64,000 bases of DNA from Chloranthus sessilifolius (taxonomy: Eukaryota; Streptophyta; Magnoliopsida; Chloranthales; Chloranthaceae), in contig CM037593.1 of the NCBI GenBank assembly GCA_021018995.1, positions 39,817,810 to 39,881,809 of the forward strand, in the 5' to 3' direction. Below are positions 32,735 to 43,866 of this stretch, in pieces. The stretch's first letter is position 1. Each line of letters starts with the position of its first letter. The position numbers and the translations under genes are program-made. A model generated the notes under the pieces. The model did no database searches. It was not told the origin of the DNA and saw only the letters and a program-made list of their open reading frames with translations.

Positions 32735-33130
32735 GGAACCTTGCGAGCATCTCACGGAGCTCCGGCCAGCAGCAGTCCATCGCGTCGCGCGATTTAGTGC
32801 TTCAGAAAGTGCCTCACGCAGCTGTCGCAAGGTTCAGCATATACAGAGATCATCTGTGCGAGCCCCACTCGTGCAAATACAGCTTCCAAAAATCTCCTCA
32901 CGAGCCTCTCACGCAGTGACCGCGTGAGCTTCAAAGTCAAATCCAGCCTCGCAACCTTCTTCAGCTACAATTTAACCTGGCGAGCTACATGTCATCCTCG
33001 CAAGATCCCCTTGTGCAATTCTAATTCATCTTTGCGAGCTACGTTCTTCACGCCAATTGAGCTGCGCGAGTTGCCTTCCGCGCACACTCCAGCCACGCAA
33101 TAGCCAGAATAGAGCCTCGTGAGCTCTCTT
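32735..33130. repeat. U3 motif array, CTCGCG/GCGAGC type
   Basis: About 20 motifs such as TGCGAGC, CTCACGCAG, CCTCGCAAG and GCGCGAGTTG in 395 bases, an unusually CpG-rich patch for this window. Confidence 0.76.
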
Positions 33131-33355
33131 CAGAAATTAATCCAGCCTCATGAAGCTCGGGATCCAGACTTCCAGCTTGTTGTTTTCAATGCTCAGGGAC
33201 AATTTGGGGTTTGCCCACTTCTAAGGCACATATTTCAAGGTTCTAATCTATGGCCACACATCCCAAAGCAATCCAAGGCTACCAAGAGGCCACGACATCA
33301 GTTCCAAACATCCTAACTTTGAATTGGTTATGGCATTTTAGGGTTTAGAGGGATT

Positions 33356-33368
33356 GCTTATAAATAGC
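33356..33368 (+). promoter_or_regulatory. TATA box, Ath-5 LTR
   Basis: GCTTATAAATAGC, about 35 bases downstream of an ATTGG box (GAATTGGTTATGG). Confidence 0.68.
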
Positions 33369-34881
33369 ACTGTTATCTTCCTTGTAATTTTAATCCAAGA
33401 ATAGTCTGAGATCACATCTAGGGTTTTAGCTTTTTAAGGTTTAGCTTCCTTTTCTATTTTCCATTTTCTTATTGCCTTAGCACGATAGCCATGCTTGGCT
33501 GAGTTCTTTGTAGCAGTTGGGTTTAAGCTCAATTTTGTAATGAGTTTTGTTCAAATATAGTGATCTATTTTAGGGTTTACACAGACTGTTGCCTTGAGGG
33601 CATCCATTGTAAGTTTTCTTTTATGCAATGAATAGCTATTTTTAATGCTCCATTAAATCTATTGTTTTTTTATGTGCCCACGATAGTGTTCTTTGACCTA
33701 TGTTTTCCACATAGGATTTTATATTTGATGCTCCCATGGAAGCTTGAGCTTGTAGCCCTGTAACCATGGTGGCAGCAATGATTTTCATCTATAGGTAAGG
33801 TAGCCTCTGAGGATAGTCTGTGACTATTTAAGTGGATAGATTATAGCCCTAAGGCAGGTCTTGGTCACAAATCTGAGATGGATTCTATTTCTCTACACTT
33901 GAGCTTGTAGCCTAGTGAGAGATTGTGCAGAGCCAAACTCTGCTCTGTTTTGCGTCACCATCATCAGTGTTTAGATATGAGTTTTTGTAAAGATTTCAGA
34001 CTTGTGAGCTGGGTCATTGCAGGCCTTTTATAGCAATGACCAATTGAATATAAGTCCCCATTTTGCTTGGGATCTCTTGTGGTTCCCACTTTAGTTTAAA
34101 GGTCTGTTTACTCCTATGGATGCATGAGCCTGTAGCCTTGCAAACATAGTGTTTGCAATGGTATTCATATCTTGATTTAATTCATTGGATGGAGGAAATC
34201 CCTTTGATAGTATGTGACCATTTAAGTAGACGGATTATAGCCTTAAGATCAATCCATTCCTTTGGATTAAGTTAGCTTTCTGATTTAATCTATGTGATTT
34301 GACCATCTCCCTTGAATAGTCTATGACCATTTAAGTGGACAAATTAAAGCCTTAAGAGCTGTCTAAATTACATGGGTTGAGTTGGATTCTTCTACCTTGT
34401 AGATGTACTTGTAGGCATCTAAAGGATTACTACAAATTCATGCTTAACACTGAGTTGCATATCTGATTTATCCCTAATTGTCTACTTCTCCATCTTTTAT
34501 CTTTATTTTACCATACACATCATCATCCTTCTTTATCCCTTTCTTTAGCTGTAGTTTTATTTCTATTTTTAGGTTAGTTTAGCTTTGTGACACTTAAATA
34601 CCCTCCCTTTACCTTGCTTTCTAGTTAGGATTAGAGTTGCCAGATCTGTAGCTAGATCTAGAGATTACTATACAACCCTTGTTTCAGATCATCACTCCCT
34701 GTGGGACAAACTCTTACTTTCAAAACTTGCTACAATAGGACTTGGATCTTGCAGGACTGTGTGATATTTTAGAGTTGCTGTTTTCAACCATTTCATCATC
34801 TCCTTTTATTTTGATTTTATTTTCACCACTAATTTTCTCATTAATAAAAATAAATAGCACACCTAGAATATCACACCAACA

Positions 34882-36012
34882 GTGACATTTTCAAACCCTC
34901 CATCATTTGCCCATTTTCCCACATACACCTCCACCCAACAAGCTCTCACTTCCCCCCAAATAATAAACCCATCTCATCCAATCTCCCAAGCCGGCATAAG
35001 ACCCATTCATCCACATTCCTCTCACCCAACCGAATATGGGAATCCATCCAAAACCATCAACCATCCCCAATTTAGCCATCCACTCACTCCCCAACCCAAT
35101 CAGCAAAATTTTAATCAAGCCTAGTGGTCCCACCAAGCACCCACTCAATTAGCCCAAAATTTTCCATTCACCTATCCTTTTACCCCACAAACCCATCACC
35201 AAAGATTCCCTCACTAACAATGGTTTAACCAGATACCCATCCAACCCGTGCTAAATCAGCAAGATAACATCATTCCTCCCCCATTCATGGATGCGGGTAA
35301 CCAATATGAGGAGGATGAGGCCCAAAATAGTGAGGCCTACATAGGGGCACTTGCCAACTCCCCCACAGCCAACCTTTACCAACCTACGAGCCATTCAAAA
35401 TGAAGGGAGACAGCCTAGTGGGGGACCAGCCCCAGCATTCCCTTAAGAGAGTCACAACTCTTGAAAGAACAGATCGATAAAATCTAGATGTAGTTGATGA
35501 AGCTAGGGGGATCGAGATCCATGCCACAAATTTTTCAGAATTGTGAATTTTTGCTGAGGTGCCTTTGTCACCTAAATTTAAAATGCCGTCCTTCGATAAA
35601 TACAACGGCATCGGCAACCCTATTGCCCACCTAAAATCATACTATGGATATGTGTACAAATATGGCAGATATGAACGACTCCTCATCAAAGTGTTCCAGA
35701 AAAGTCTCACAGTCTTGGCTTTGAGGTGGTTCACTTCTCTTGAGTTGTCCATGAGAAAAACATGGAAGGGCCTCACCCACCTATTTCAGGAACAATTCGT
35801 CTATAATATGGATATCGAGCTACAAAAGTTTGATTTGGCTCGATTGAAGCAAAAACCCGATGAGACGTTTAATTAATACCTTGGAAGGTGGAGTGCCCTA
35901 GCAGCCCTAGTAAGGAACCGCATCTCGGACGAGGAGAAAATCGAGATGATCTCGAAAACTACCCTACCTATTATCTCTGATTTTCTAGTGTACCAGCAAC
36001 AAGCCCCGGTTA
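34882..36012 (+). pseudogene. Tat/Ogre-type gag fragment
   Basis: A Pro/His/Gln-rich N-terminal segment (34,882-35,380) leads to the conserved block PKFKMPSFDKYNGIGNPIAH (35,570-35,630) and ALRWFTSLELSMRKTWKGL, LFQEQFVYN and DLARLKQKPDETF, then a stop at 35,874. The frame continues as GRWSALAALVRNRISDEEKI to a stop near 36,017. The KMPSFDKYNG...AHLKSY pattern is typical of Tat/Ogre gag and differs from Athila gag. Several frameshifts lie between 35,390 and 35,570. No zinc knuckle remains. Confidence 0.8.
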
Positions 36013-36521
36013 GATGATGAAATTGGGGTTGCCCCGATTTCTGGTCCAGGGTGCCACTTGTAATGGTGAAATACTTTTTTTTTATAGATGGGGTATGTCT
36101 AAGGACAATAGGTTGTCCAAAAAACCCCCCTTTTCTTCTTTTTTGGTTTTTTGCCTTTTTCCTCACACGTACATACTATGTACGCATGTATAAAATATTG
36201 ACTTTTTAAAATTTTGGTTTTTTTAGCCAAGCATACATAGTATGTATGCATAGGCCAATCCTTACAACAGCAGGCTATAAGGCCCGAGAAAAGGCTATTT
36301 TTCCTTTATTTTCAATTGGGGTTTGATTTTTGCTTTGAATTTTTTTTGTCCTTTCTTCCCAAGGGTGGGTCCGTCATTCTACATTGGTTTGTGATCCATT
36401 TGGGATGACTTTCTATGATCATGGACCCACTTCAAGACCCTTCTTTTTTGGTGGTTTTGGGACTTTCACACTTCCCTCTTTGGGTATCGGACCCAGATTT
36501 CTTAAGTAGTCGTATAGTAGC
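36013..36521 (+). other. Non-coding stretch with two related palindromes
   Basis: AT-rich. It contains GTACATACTATGTACGC (from about 36,169) and the perfect inverted repeat GCATACATAGTATGTATGC (36,231-36,249). The complement of the second matches the first apart from transitions. Upstream, AAATTGGGG and CCCCGATTT form a further short dyad near 36,020. No gene seen. Confidence 0.55.
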
Positions 36522-37917
36522 TTGAATGAAAACGAGCTCACGGGCCTAGATCAACTAGGGCTTGCCTGTATCCCCTCTTTCCTTGATGTGCCGTCTTTTT
36601 TAGATTTTGTTCATGCATCAGTTTCTCATTGGGATGCAGAAACTCATGTCTTTCGATTCGGCGCTCGTGAGCTAACTCCAACCCTTGAAGAGATAGCTAT
36701 TTTGTCAGATATGAGACTTCATCATGAACTTGCCAAGGTGGTACCAAAGCCAGGCTATGCTAGGGTTGTTCACATAACTCTGGGTTTGAAGAAAAATGAT
36801 TATGAGAAAAGTCTCGCCGGCGAGCCCACCAAGTGTTCGGTGAAATTCCTAAGATAGATTTTTGGTGAGGAAAGTTTGCAGAAATTGTCGATTTGGAACA
36901 TTTACAATGTGAATGCTTTTACCCTTGGTCTTCTCTTAGAGGTTCTTTTTTTCAAAGGAGGGATAGCTTTCCTCTCTCTTTATGTGATGTATTGGTGGGG
37001 CTTGAAACTAACCGTTCTATTATGCACTTCATTTTGGTCAAGCTCTATCGGGGACTTGATGCTTTTGCCTTGAGGAAAGTGGAAAGCTTTCAGGGATGCC
37101 TGATTCTCCTTCAGATCGGGTTGGGTGAGCATCTTACTGTCTTAGGACCTGTGCCCTGCTTTTACGTGATACGAGGTGTGATCACTCGCTGCTTTTTGGG
37201 TCGATGTTCTAAGCTTCCTCAAAAGAATACACGCGAGATGCGCGTTTGGTTGACTGAGGTTGAGCTCATATGGAGGCTTCCATGGCTTGACGAGATCTTT
37301 TCGATAGTACGATCTCGAGATCATGAGGGTATCACGCTCTTAGGACTGACTGGCAGTAACTATTACTTCCCTTCTCAGGTTCTGCGTCAGTTTGGCTATA
37401 CTTAGTAGGTGCCTTGTGTGACAAGACCTCCCCTATGTGGTTTGATTTTCACTCCGGGGTCTTTCGGGGATTTGGAGAAGATAGCCGCTCTTTGGGAAAT
37501 GCGTCAGTCGACACATATGCGCTATCTGGAGCCAGGGAATTTTTTTTTACTTCTCTAGAGTATGAGGCCTGGTTACTATCTGAGAGACCTTTTGTGCATC
37601 AACTAGACCAGGTAGAGAGCAGTGATTTAGAGGGACCCTAGCCAAAGAAGGAAGCAACGTTTCAGACCCATATTAAGCTGCTTGTAGATGAGAAGCGGAT
37701 TCTACAGGAGCGCCTAGAGAAAGAACAAGTGCGAGCCGATGTTGTTGAAAGTGAGGTCCTTCATTTCGGAGGAGCTTTGAATGATGCTTTTGATTCTACT
37801 AATGTTTCTCTGAAGCGGTACAAGGGCCTCCACACTTGGTGGATGAGTGACAGGAATTCTCGTGAGGATGCTTTACTTGAGCAGATTCGTGCTTTGAAGT
37901 GCGAGTTGGGCTGATGA
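36522..37917 (+). pseudogene. Ogre-type ORF1 with plant-mobile/DUF7745-like domain
   Basis: The start at 36,522 (MNENELTGLDQLGLACIPSF) leads to HWDAETHVFRFGARELTPTL and EEIAILSDM, a signature shared by plant mobile domain and DUF7745 proteins carried by Tat/Ogre elements. After a stop at 36,857 and a frameshift near 36,955 the protein continues as LVKLYRGLDAFALRKVESFQ, WRLPWLDEIF and GSNYYFPSQVLRQFGYT (to 37,405). A last part (37,414-37,917) reads LLVDEKRILQERLEKEQVRA and SREDALLEQIRALKCELG, a coiled-coil-like C-terminus. Function unknown. A 20-base block ATGATTATGAGAAAAGTC recurs at 36,797 and 37,979, and 37,918-38,073 is otherwise featureless. Confidence 0.65.
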
Positions 37918-39324
37918 CTTGGTCCTGCATATACTTTTTGCTGCATATACTCCACAAATGTAGTAGCATTCTCTCAAAAATGATTATGAGAAAAGTCACG
38001 GGTTTGAAGGTATTCTCAGATTAAAAGGTTTCCTAGATTCGATTCCAGCTATCTCAATACACTTCTACATTGGTGTTGGTGCGCGCATTTTCTGGGTTCT
38101 TCTCGGTCCCCGTTGAATCAGTGGCTCAATTCTGTCCCGAGTGGACTCTAGCGAGGGCAATGATGGAGTAATAAATTAGGAAATATTAAATGTTAAAATT
38201 AAAGAGGTGAATTCTAAATGAAAAATACCTGAGAAGATGTGATCGCCAGCTATAGATATTTATCGACGCTGCAACACATCAGTGATCACGGTTTAAGGGG
38301 AAGAGGGGGCTTGCAGGTTGAACTCCTTTACTGAATTGTCCGTCGACGAATGTCAGCAGCTGTGAGTTGTCTTTAGTTTAATTGGTTTGGTTTTCCTATT
38401 CCTGCTGGGATTCTGATTTATCTTGGTCTCCTATTCCTACTGGGAGTCTATTTGATTTCGATATCTTAATCCAATTAGAAATCTAATTAATTAAGTCTCC
38501 TAATCTTACTAGAAGTCTGATTACTTTAAATGTCTCAATCCTATTAGAAATCTAATTAATTAAAAAAAAGGGTTTTGGGCCCGCTATGCTAAGGAGGATT
38601 GGCCCCGCTCCCGGGTACCCTCTGTAAGCTCCCTTGGGCAAATCGAGTGGCTGAGATTAAGAGTAAATTGGATTTGGATTAAAAAGAGTATTTTTTCGGA
38701 TCTTTGGAGTCATTTTTGGGATTATAATTAAGGATTAACGTATAAAACTAGGACTGTAAAAGACTAAATTAATATTTGGGATTTTAGAAATATTAAACTA
38801 ATGGATTAAAACTAGAATTTAAAAGTGTAAGGACTGAATTCAGGTTCGAAATCAAAAAAATTAGGCCGTATGATTAAGGACTGGTTCTAGAAACTATGAA
38901 TTAGAACTAGAGATTAATGATAGGACTGGAGATTTAGATTTTAGAAGAGAATTGAGTCTATGGTCAGTGAATTGGACCGTCAGATTAAGGACTAGTTCTA
39001 GAAACTGAGGACTAGAACCTGATATTAAGGATTACGGCCTAAAAAAAAAGGGGTGCTACGGTCTAAGACTAAAAATTGGAATATATAATAAAAAGTTAAG
39101 TTTTAAATCTAAGAAATAAAGACTAGGACTAGAGATTAGAAACTAAAACCTAAGACTAGAAATCAGAGCCTAAAATCTAAAATCCGAAATTAAAACTAGA
39201 AAGTAAATTATACCTACGACCTTGGTTGTAGAGAGAAATCTCAGAATCCTAAGCTTGGAGACGAAGAGCTCAAAACTCAAATCTCAAAGTTATTGGGGTC
39301 AGGGTTTGGATCGTAATGGAAAGG

Positions 39325-39338
39325 ACTTTTTATAGGTA
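39325..39338 (-). promoter_or_regulatory. TATA box, Tat-2 3' LTR
   Basis: ACCTATAAAAAGTCC on the minus strand. The 5' LTR equivalent (about 53,522-53,535) reads CCAATAAAAAGATC, so its TATA is damaged. Confidence 0.65.
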
Positions 39339-39344
39339 TTTTAC

Positions 39345-39800
39345 TAATTGCGTGCCCTGTGGGATGCACTTAATTTTCAATTAGACGCCCTATTTTAGGC
39401 ATTTAATCGAATTGCGTGCTAGTTTCCTAGTGCTTAATCGCTTTGAGTCAGTCACCAACTCAGTGAGTGACCGGTTGACTTGCTCAGTGAGTTTCCTAGT
39501 TCTAACAATGTTAGGACTAATTGCGTGCCTATTTTGGGGTGCACAATCTGATTAAGCATTTGATTTGAAGCATTTAATCGAAGAAGCTTGGGGTCAAGGA
39601 CTGTAAGACTAGGTCGGGCATAGGCCAATTGCGCGCCAGTGGTGGGGCGCTCAATCTGATTGCACGTGCCATGGTGGATGCGTGATCGAGTCTCGAAGTG
39701 GCCTGGGAAAGGAAGTCTAGTCTAAAAGGGGGACTAATTGCACGTTTATGGTTTTGCATGCAATCGAATTGCGCGCGTGGTTTTTGGCACGTAATTCGGG
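39345..39800. repeat. Tat-2 U3 array of AATTGCGYGCC dyads
   Basis: At least six copies of AATTGCGTGCC, AATTGCGCGCC or ATTGCACGT, each followed 15-30 bases later by a partial inverse such as GGGGCGCTCAAT or GGGGTGCACAAT. Five lie on a spacing of about 60-110 bases. Confidence 0.7.
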
Positions 39801-39829
39801 GCTATCTGGGTCTGGGTCGGGTCTGAAAT

Positions 39830-40215
39830 GCCAGACTATTATTTTAGTCTGTATTTTGACTATATACTATTGTTTCAATATATAGTCTCCCTACGTTGGG
39901 ACCTAAGCCACATAGCTATTATTTCAGCCTCCGTTCAGCCATGTACTATTATTTCAGTGCATGGTTCCCAAGTCAAGGTCTGGAGGTTTAAAATGTCAGA
40001 CTATTATTTCAGTTTGCAATTTAACTATATACTATTGTTTTAGTATATAGTCTCCCTATATTGGGATCTGAGCCACAGAGCTATTATTTCAGCCTATGTC
40101 CAGACATGTACTATTATTTCAGCGCATGATTCCCATGTTAGGGTTATGGGGCCTGAGCCACAGAGCTATTGTTTTAGCCTGTGTCCAGCCATATACTATT
40201 GTTTTAGTATATGGT
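39830..40215. repeat. Short repeats CTATTATTTCAG in Tat-2 3' LTR
   Basis: The blocks AGACTATTATTTCAGT, ATACTATTGTTTYARTATAT and GAGCTATTATTTCAGCCT alternate about ten times, with two larger copies at 39,830-39,975 and 39,990-40,135 and a third partial copy to 40,215. They sit at the outer U3 end. Confidence 0.75.
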
Positions 40216-40511
40216 CCCACAATGGGGTAAAGAGGGTCAAAGGTTGACCAAATAGATTTGTATGTTTCGAGAGGGCAAAATGGGGGTGTCTACAGATGTC
40301 CTTCTTCGGTGCGATCTTGCGAAATAAGAATGCGTCGAAGAAGTAGACACCCCTCATTTGAGGCGTCTTCTCGTTTCTCTTAGGAAATCACAAATGTGAA
40401 CTGGGGATGCTGACATGACATGGTTGGCTTTCTTATCTATCAGTGCAAGCTAAAATAGAGCATTAGGGGGCCCAGTGGTAGCTATCGAAAGGCGTGTTCC
40501 ATGCCATGGAT

Positions 40512-40729
40512 GCCCAGGGGCGATCCCGTCGTGTATCTTGACCCGCTGTCATAGACAGTCGATGGGGGAAGTTAGCGTATCCTATTCTGCGGGTGCAAGG
40601 GCCATCCCGTTGTGTGGCATGACCTGCTGTGAGTGACAGTCAAACAGAAAGGAGAATCACCATATCCTAATCTATGGATGCAAGGGGCATACCACTGATT
40701 TATTATCGCAACTTGCTGCAAGGGGTAGT
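40512..40729. repeat. Tandem repeats in Tat-2 3' UTR, about 85-90 bases per unit
   Basis: Units begin GGATGC or GGGTGCAAGGG and include ATCCCGTYGTGT, GACC(T)GCTGT, GACAGTCA and TATCCTA. Copies at 40,512-40,597 and 40,598-40,675, and a third from 40,676 that is split by the solo LTR and resumes at 43,867-43,890 (ACAGTCAAACAGAGGCG). 40,295-40,511 has no other feature. Variable tandem repeats in this region are known for Ogre/Tat elements. Confidence 0.72.
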
Positions 40730-43700
40730 TGTTGGGGTATTTCTAGTGTGCTGATTTATTGTGTGGTGAAAACAAATTAAAATCAAAGTAAAATAAAGGA
40801 TGGAAACAACGCAACTAAAATATTCCTAGACCTGCAAGATACATGGTCCATTTGTAGCACGTTTTAACAAGTAAGAGTTTGTCCCACAGGGAATAGTGAT
40901 CTAAAACCTAAGAGGTGTATAGTAGATTTCCAGATCTGGCTACAGATCTGGCAATTCTAGCCTAGAAAACAGGGAAAAGAAAGAGAGTCTTTCGGGTGAC
41001 AGTAGATCTACTTTTACAAAAATATAAAACTAATTCTAAAAGGTGGAGGAAGATGGATGGTAAACTGAAAGATAAAATGGTGAGAAATAGGCAGTTAGGG
41101 ATTGGTTCTCATTGCAAATCAATTTGGTCAAAGGCATTGTATAGGAAAGATTTGCTACAATCCTTCATCTGGCTACAAGCTCAGATGTAAGGTATAAGAA
41201 TCCACTCCCAATCAAAGAATTGAACCAATCCTAAGGCTATGATCTGTCCACTCGAATGGTCATAGATCATCCCAGAGATTGTTCCAATTCAGGGATCTTC
41301 GTTGGAACAGGAAAGCTATTGCAGATGCTATGGGTGCCAGGCTACAAGCTCAAGCATCCATAGGAATATCTAATCCAGAGAAATAAAATATGAAAAAGTA
41401 AAATTTAAATTAGAATCACCTTTAAAAACCATAATTACTGTAATAACATCTTACAGCCTATTGAGCTTAGATTCACAATCTGTGCAACCTCCGATTCATT
41501 TACAAATGTTGTTGAAACTCTCAATTTACAATTACAAAACAAATCTGGACTACTTATCTAGATCTAATCCAATAGGCTGGATTAGGGAGAGAATGGGGAA
41601 GAGGAAAAGGAAAAAATAAAAACTAAAATAAACCTAAATGAGCTAAGGAGAACCAAAGTTATTCTATGGATTCCTTGCTGAGAAATTACAGCAGCAAGGA
41701 GTCTTATTTGTACAAGTGCACTGATCTAAGCGCTTTGGATTGCAGCCAAATAGAGGAGAGAATTCAATTTCAATTTATGCTAATCCATGTGCTTAGCATT
41801 CCAACTAATCAGCGAGAATAGAGGAATCCAATTCTGTTGTGCTCAGCTGAAGCTTTCTGCCAAAGATTTAGAAATCAGTTTTGCACATGTGCAGATCTCT
41901 CTTTTGCTTTGGAGTTTCTAAAAATGCCCCTGTTGTCCATTTAATATTTTATCTATGAGACCCAACAATAGCTTCAGCTGTACACCTAAAATACTTGCCC
42001 GAACTGCTGAGAATATTGACAAATTCACCATAAAATTGGCTGCCCTGAAATACCCCTACTGCTATTATTTCCAAACATCCCTTAGATGGGCAATGCTCAA
42101 TGCCATGGCTGCACAATAACATCAGCAGTTTTAATGGTTGAAACTCCATGGGGCCCAAGTTGGCTTAGTTTCAAAAGCTATGGGCTGATGCGGGTTTAGA
42201 TTTGTAGCTTTATTAAACTCTCCAGCTCCAGCGGTGCAGTGGGGAAGATGAAGCTCGAGCTGTTTAGATGTTGCAGAGTACAAAGGGCAGCAGCTTCAGG
42301 CACCTCTTCGTGAGGATGAGTCATTTTCGAGAGGATGCTGAAGTTGTGCTGAAGAACTCGAGAGGTTTTAGCATAGGTCAACAGGTTGCATGGGAGTCTA
42401 CATCTGCTCATTAGGATTGACTGCATGCAAGGTGTCGAGAGGCTGGTAAATGGGGCTGCAAATCGTGAGGTTATAGAACAACAGACATTGACAGGTTGGG
42501 CACCACCTCCAATGGTCGACAGGTTATAGGCTTAGAGGTTACTGAAGGTGTCGGTAGGATTGAAGGATATTGGAGGTTGCTACTCATGCTGTCGACAGGA
42601 TCTGATGGAGCTGCAAGTCGACAGGTTCTTCAAGTCGAGAGGATTGAAGGGTGCATTTTGATAGTTTGGAGCTCATCTACTCGAGGGGATTGAAGGGATT
42701 GCATGTTGTTGTCAACAAGATGGTTGGAGAATCCACACAAGTCGATAGGTTGGGTGAAGCTCCTTCTTATCCATTTGTTAGGTGCTGAAGGTAGGATGGA
42801 TCTGCTCGATAAGTTGCTGCTTTAGCTGCTCCATAAGTCAACAGGTTCAAGCCTCCATTCAGCAATTTATACACTTCATGGGGTTGCTTCCAGCCTACAG
42901 AATTTAGGTTGGCTTTCAGTCCTCTCGACAGGTTGATGTGCCAATGCATGGACTTACTGCATGGAATGTTCTCGGAAAGTTTATTGCTGAAGGGGTGCTG
43001 CAACTGTTCAGTAGGTGGGCTGCTTTGGATGTTCTGCTATTGCATGGGTGCAAAGCAATCCACTCGAGAGGTACTGGATCTGCTGTTAGGAGCTTCGATT
43101 GGAGACTTAGCTTGCTGCAGTCAACATGTTGGTTACCATTTAATTTTGAGAGAATGCTGCTACATTTGTGGAGTTTATTATGGGAGTTGCATTCGATAGC
43201 TCGATATGATGGCTGCAGCTACAAGGTGATCCTTTGCAGCCCATCTGTTCCAGCACTAATCTGAGAGGTTGAGTTGGTAGCCTTCACTTAAGAAGATGAC
43301 ATGTTGGAGCTTTGCATGTGTGCAGCTATTCCAAGTTGACAGGTGCTGGTGCACCTTCATCTGCTTGATAGGATAGATGAACAGATCTGTAGCTGCAACT
43401 GATGTAGCTGTGCTGTTTATAATGTGTAGCTACTAGGTGCTGAGCTTCTCAGCTGCTCAAGTTCATTGCTATCAGGCTGTAGGGTTGGTTGGTGCAAGGG
43501 CTTTTTCACCTGAGATTTAAGTACATCAGAGCAGATGTACTGCTGTTGCATTAAATGGTGAATCAACTGACATTTTGCATTTGCTGAAATGTGTACATCC
43601 TCTCTGGTGAAACCTATGCAACTTCTGCAGCTTGAGATGGTGGACCACAAAGAATGTCCACACAGCTTGTGAAAGCACATTTCTCCCTCTCTGCTCTTGA

Positions 43701-43866
43701 ATGATTTCAAACTCCTCCTTATTAGGCACTTTTAACTGAAAACTGCACTAAGGATATACATTCTTCCTAACTGCAAATCAACACTAAAATACAATTATTA
43801 AATACTCTAAGGCTTAGCAAAAGCTAGGTTTAAAGGGTAAAATGTGGTAAAAATCATTGACTAACA
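40730..43866 (-). repeat. Solo Athila LTR inserted in Tat-2
   Basis: About 3.14 kb from TGTTGGGGTATTTC to TGACTAACA with no internal region on either side. The flanks are GTAGT (40,725-40,729) and ACAGT (43,867-43,871); the uninterrupted tandem unit at 40,632 reads GACAGTCA, so the left TSD would differ by two transitions. It has one hairpin (41,239-41,270), a degraded TATA (GTACAAATAAG, minus strand, 41,703-41,713) and a long CTCGACAGG array (42,240-43,380). It is the longest Athila LTR here because the array region is expanded. Confidence 0.85.
42240..43380. repeat. U3 motif array of solo LTR, CTCGACAGG type
   Basis: About 25 motifs (GTCGACAGG, CTCGAGAGG, TCAACAGG and similar) over 1.14 kb. 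This is the longest array in the window. Confidence 0.76.

Larger units (their letters stand above)
31150..34881 (+). mobile_element. Ath-5: 3' end of a plus-strand Athila-type element
   Basis: 3' UTR (31,150-32,390), PPT and 3' LTR (32,402-34,881). The left side is interrupted by Ath-4, so the remainder should lie beyond the left nest. The right outer edge abuts Tat-type gag sequence (first flanking bases GTGAC), suggesting Ath-5 inserted into a Tat-type element. Confidence 0.82.
32402..34881 (+). repeat. 3' LTR of Ath-5, CGCGAGG subfamily
   Basis: About 2.48 kb from TGGTAATCTCTG to CACACCAACA. Array 32,735-33,130, TATA region 33,356-33,368, three hairpins (33,813-33,844; 34,207-34,238; 34,316-34,347). 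It has the same motif core and hairpin number as the Ath-4 5' LTR in the opposite orientation, so the two are one subfamily. Confidence 0.87.
34882..38073 (+). mobile_element. Tat-1: fragments of a Tat/Ogre-type element
   Basis: Holds a gag fragment (34,882-36,012), a non-coding stretch with palindromes (36,013-36,521) and an ORF1 with a plant-mobile/DUF7745-like domain (36,522-37,917). The fragment is bounded by the Ath-5 LTR on the left and the Tat-2 3' LTR on the right. No LTR of its own is visible. Gag lies upstream of ORF1 here, the reverse of the usual Ogre order. Confidence 0.65.
38074..40294 (-). repeat. 3' LTR of Tat-2
   Basis: About 2.22 kb. In sense it starts TGTAGACACCCCCATTTTGC (complement ending at 40,294), a start common in Tat/Ogre LTRs, and ends with the complement of TGTTGGTGCG at 38,074. 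U3 carries repeated ACTATTATTTCAG blocks (39,835-40,210) and a dyad array (39,345-39,800). TATA at 39,325-39,338. The adjoining GAAGAAGGAC (minus strand, about 40,299-40,308) is a candidate PPT. Confidence 0.85.
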
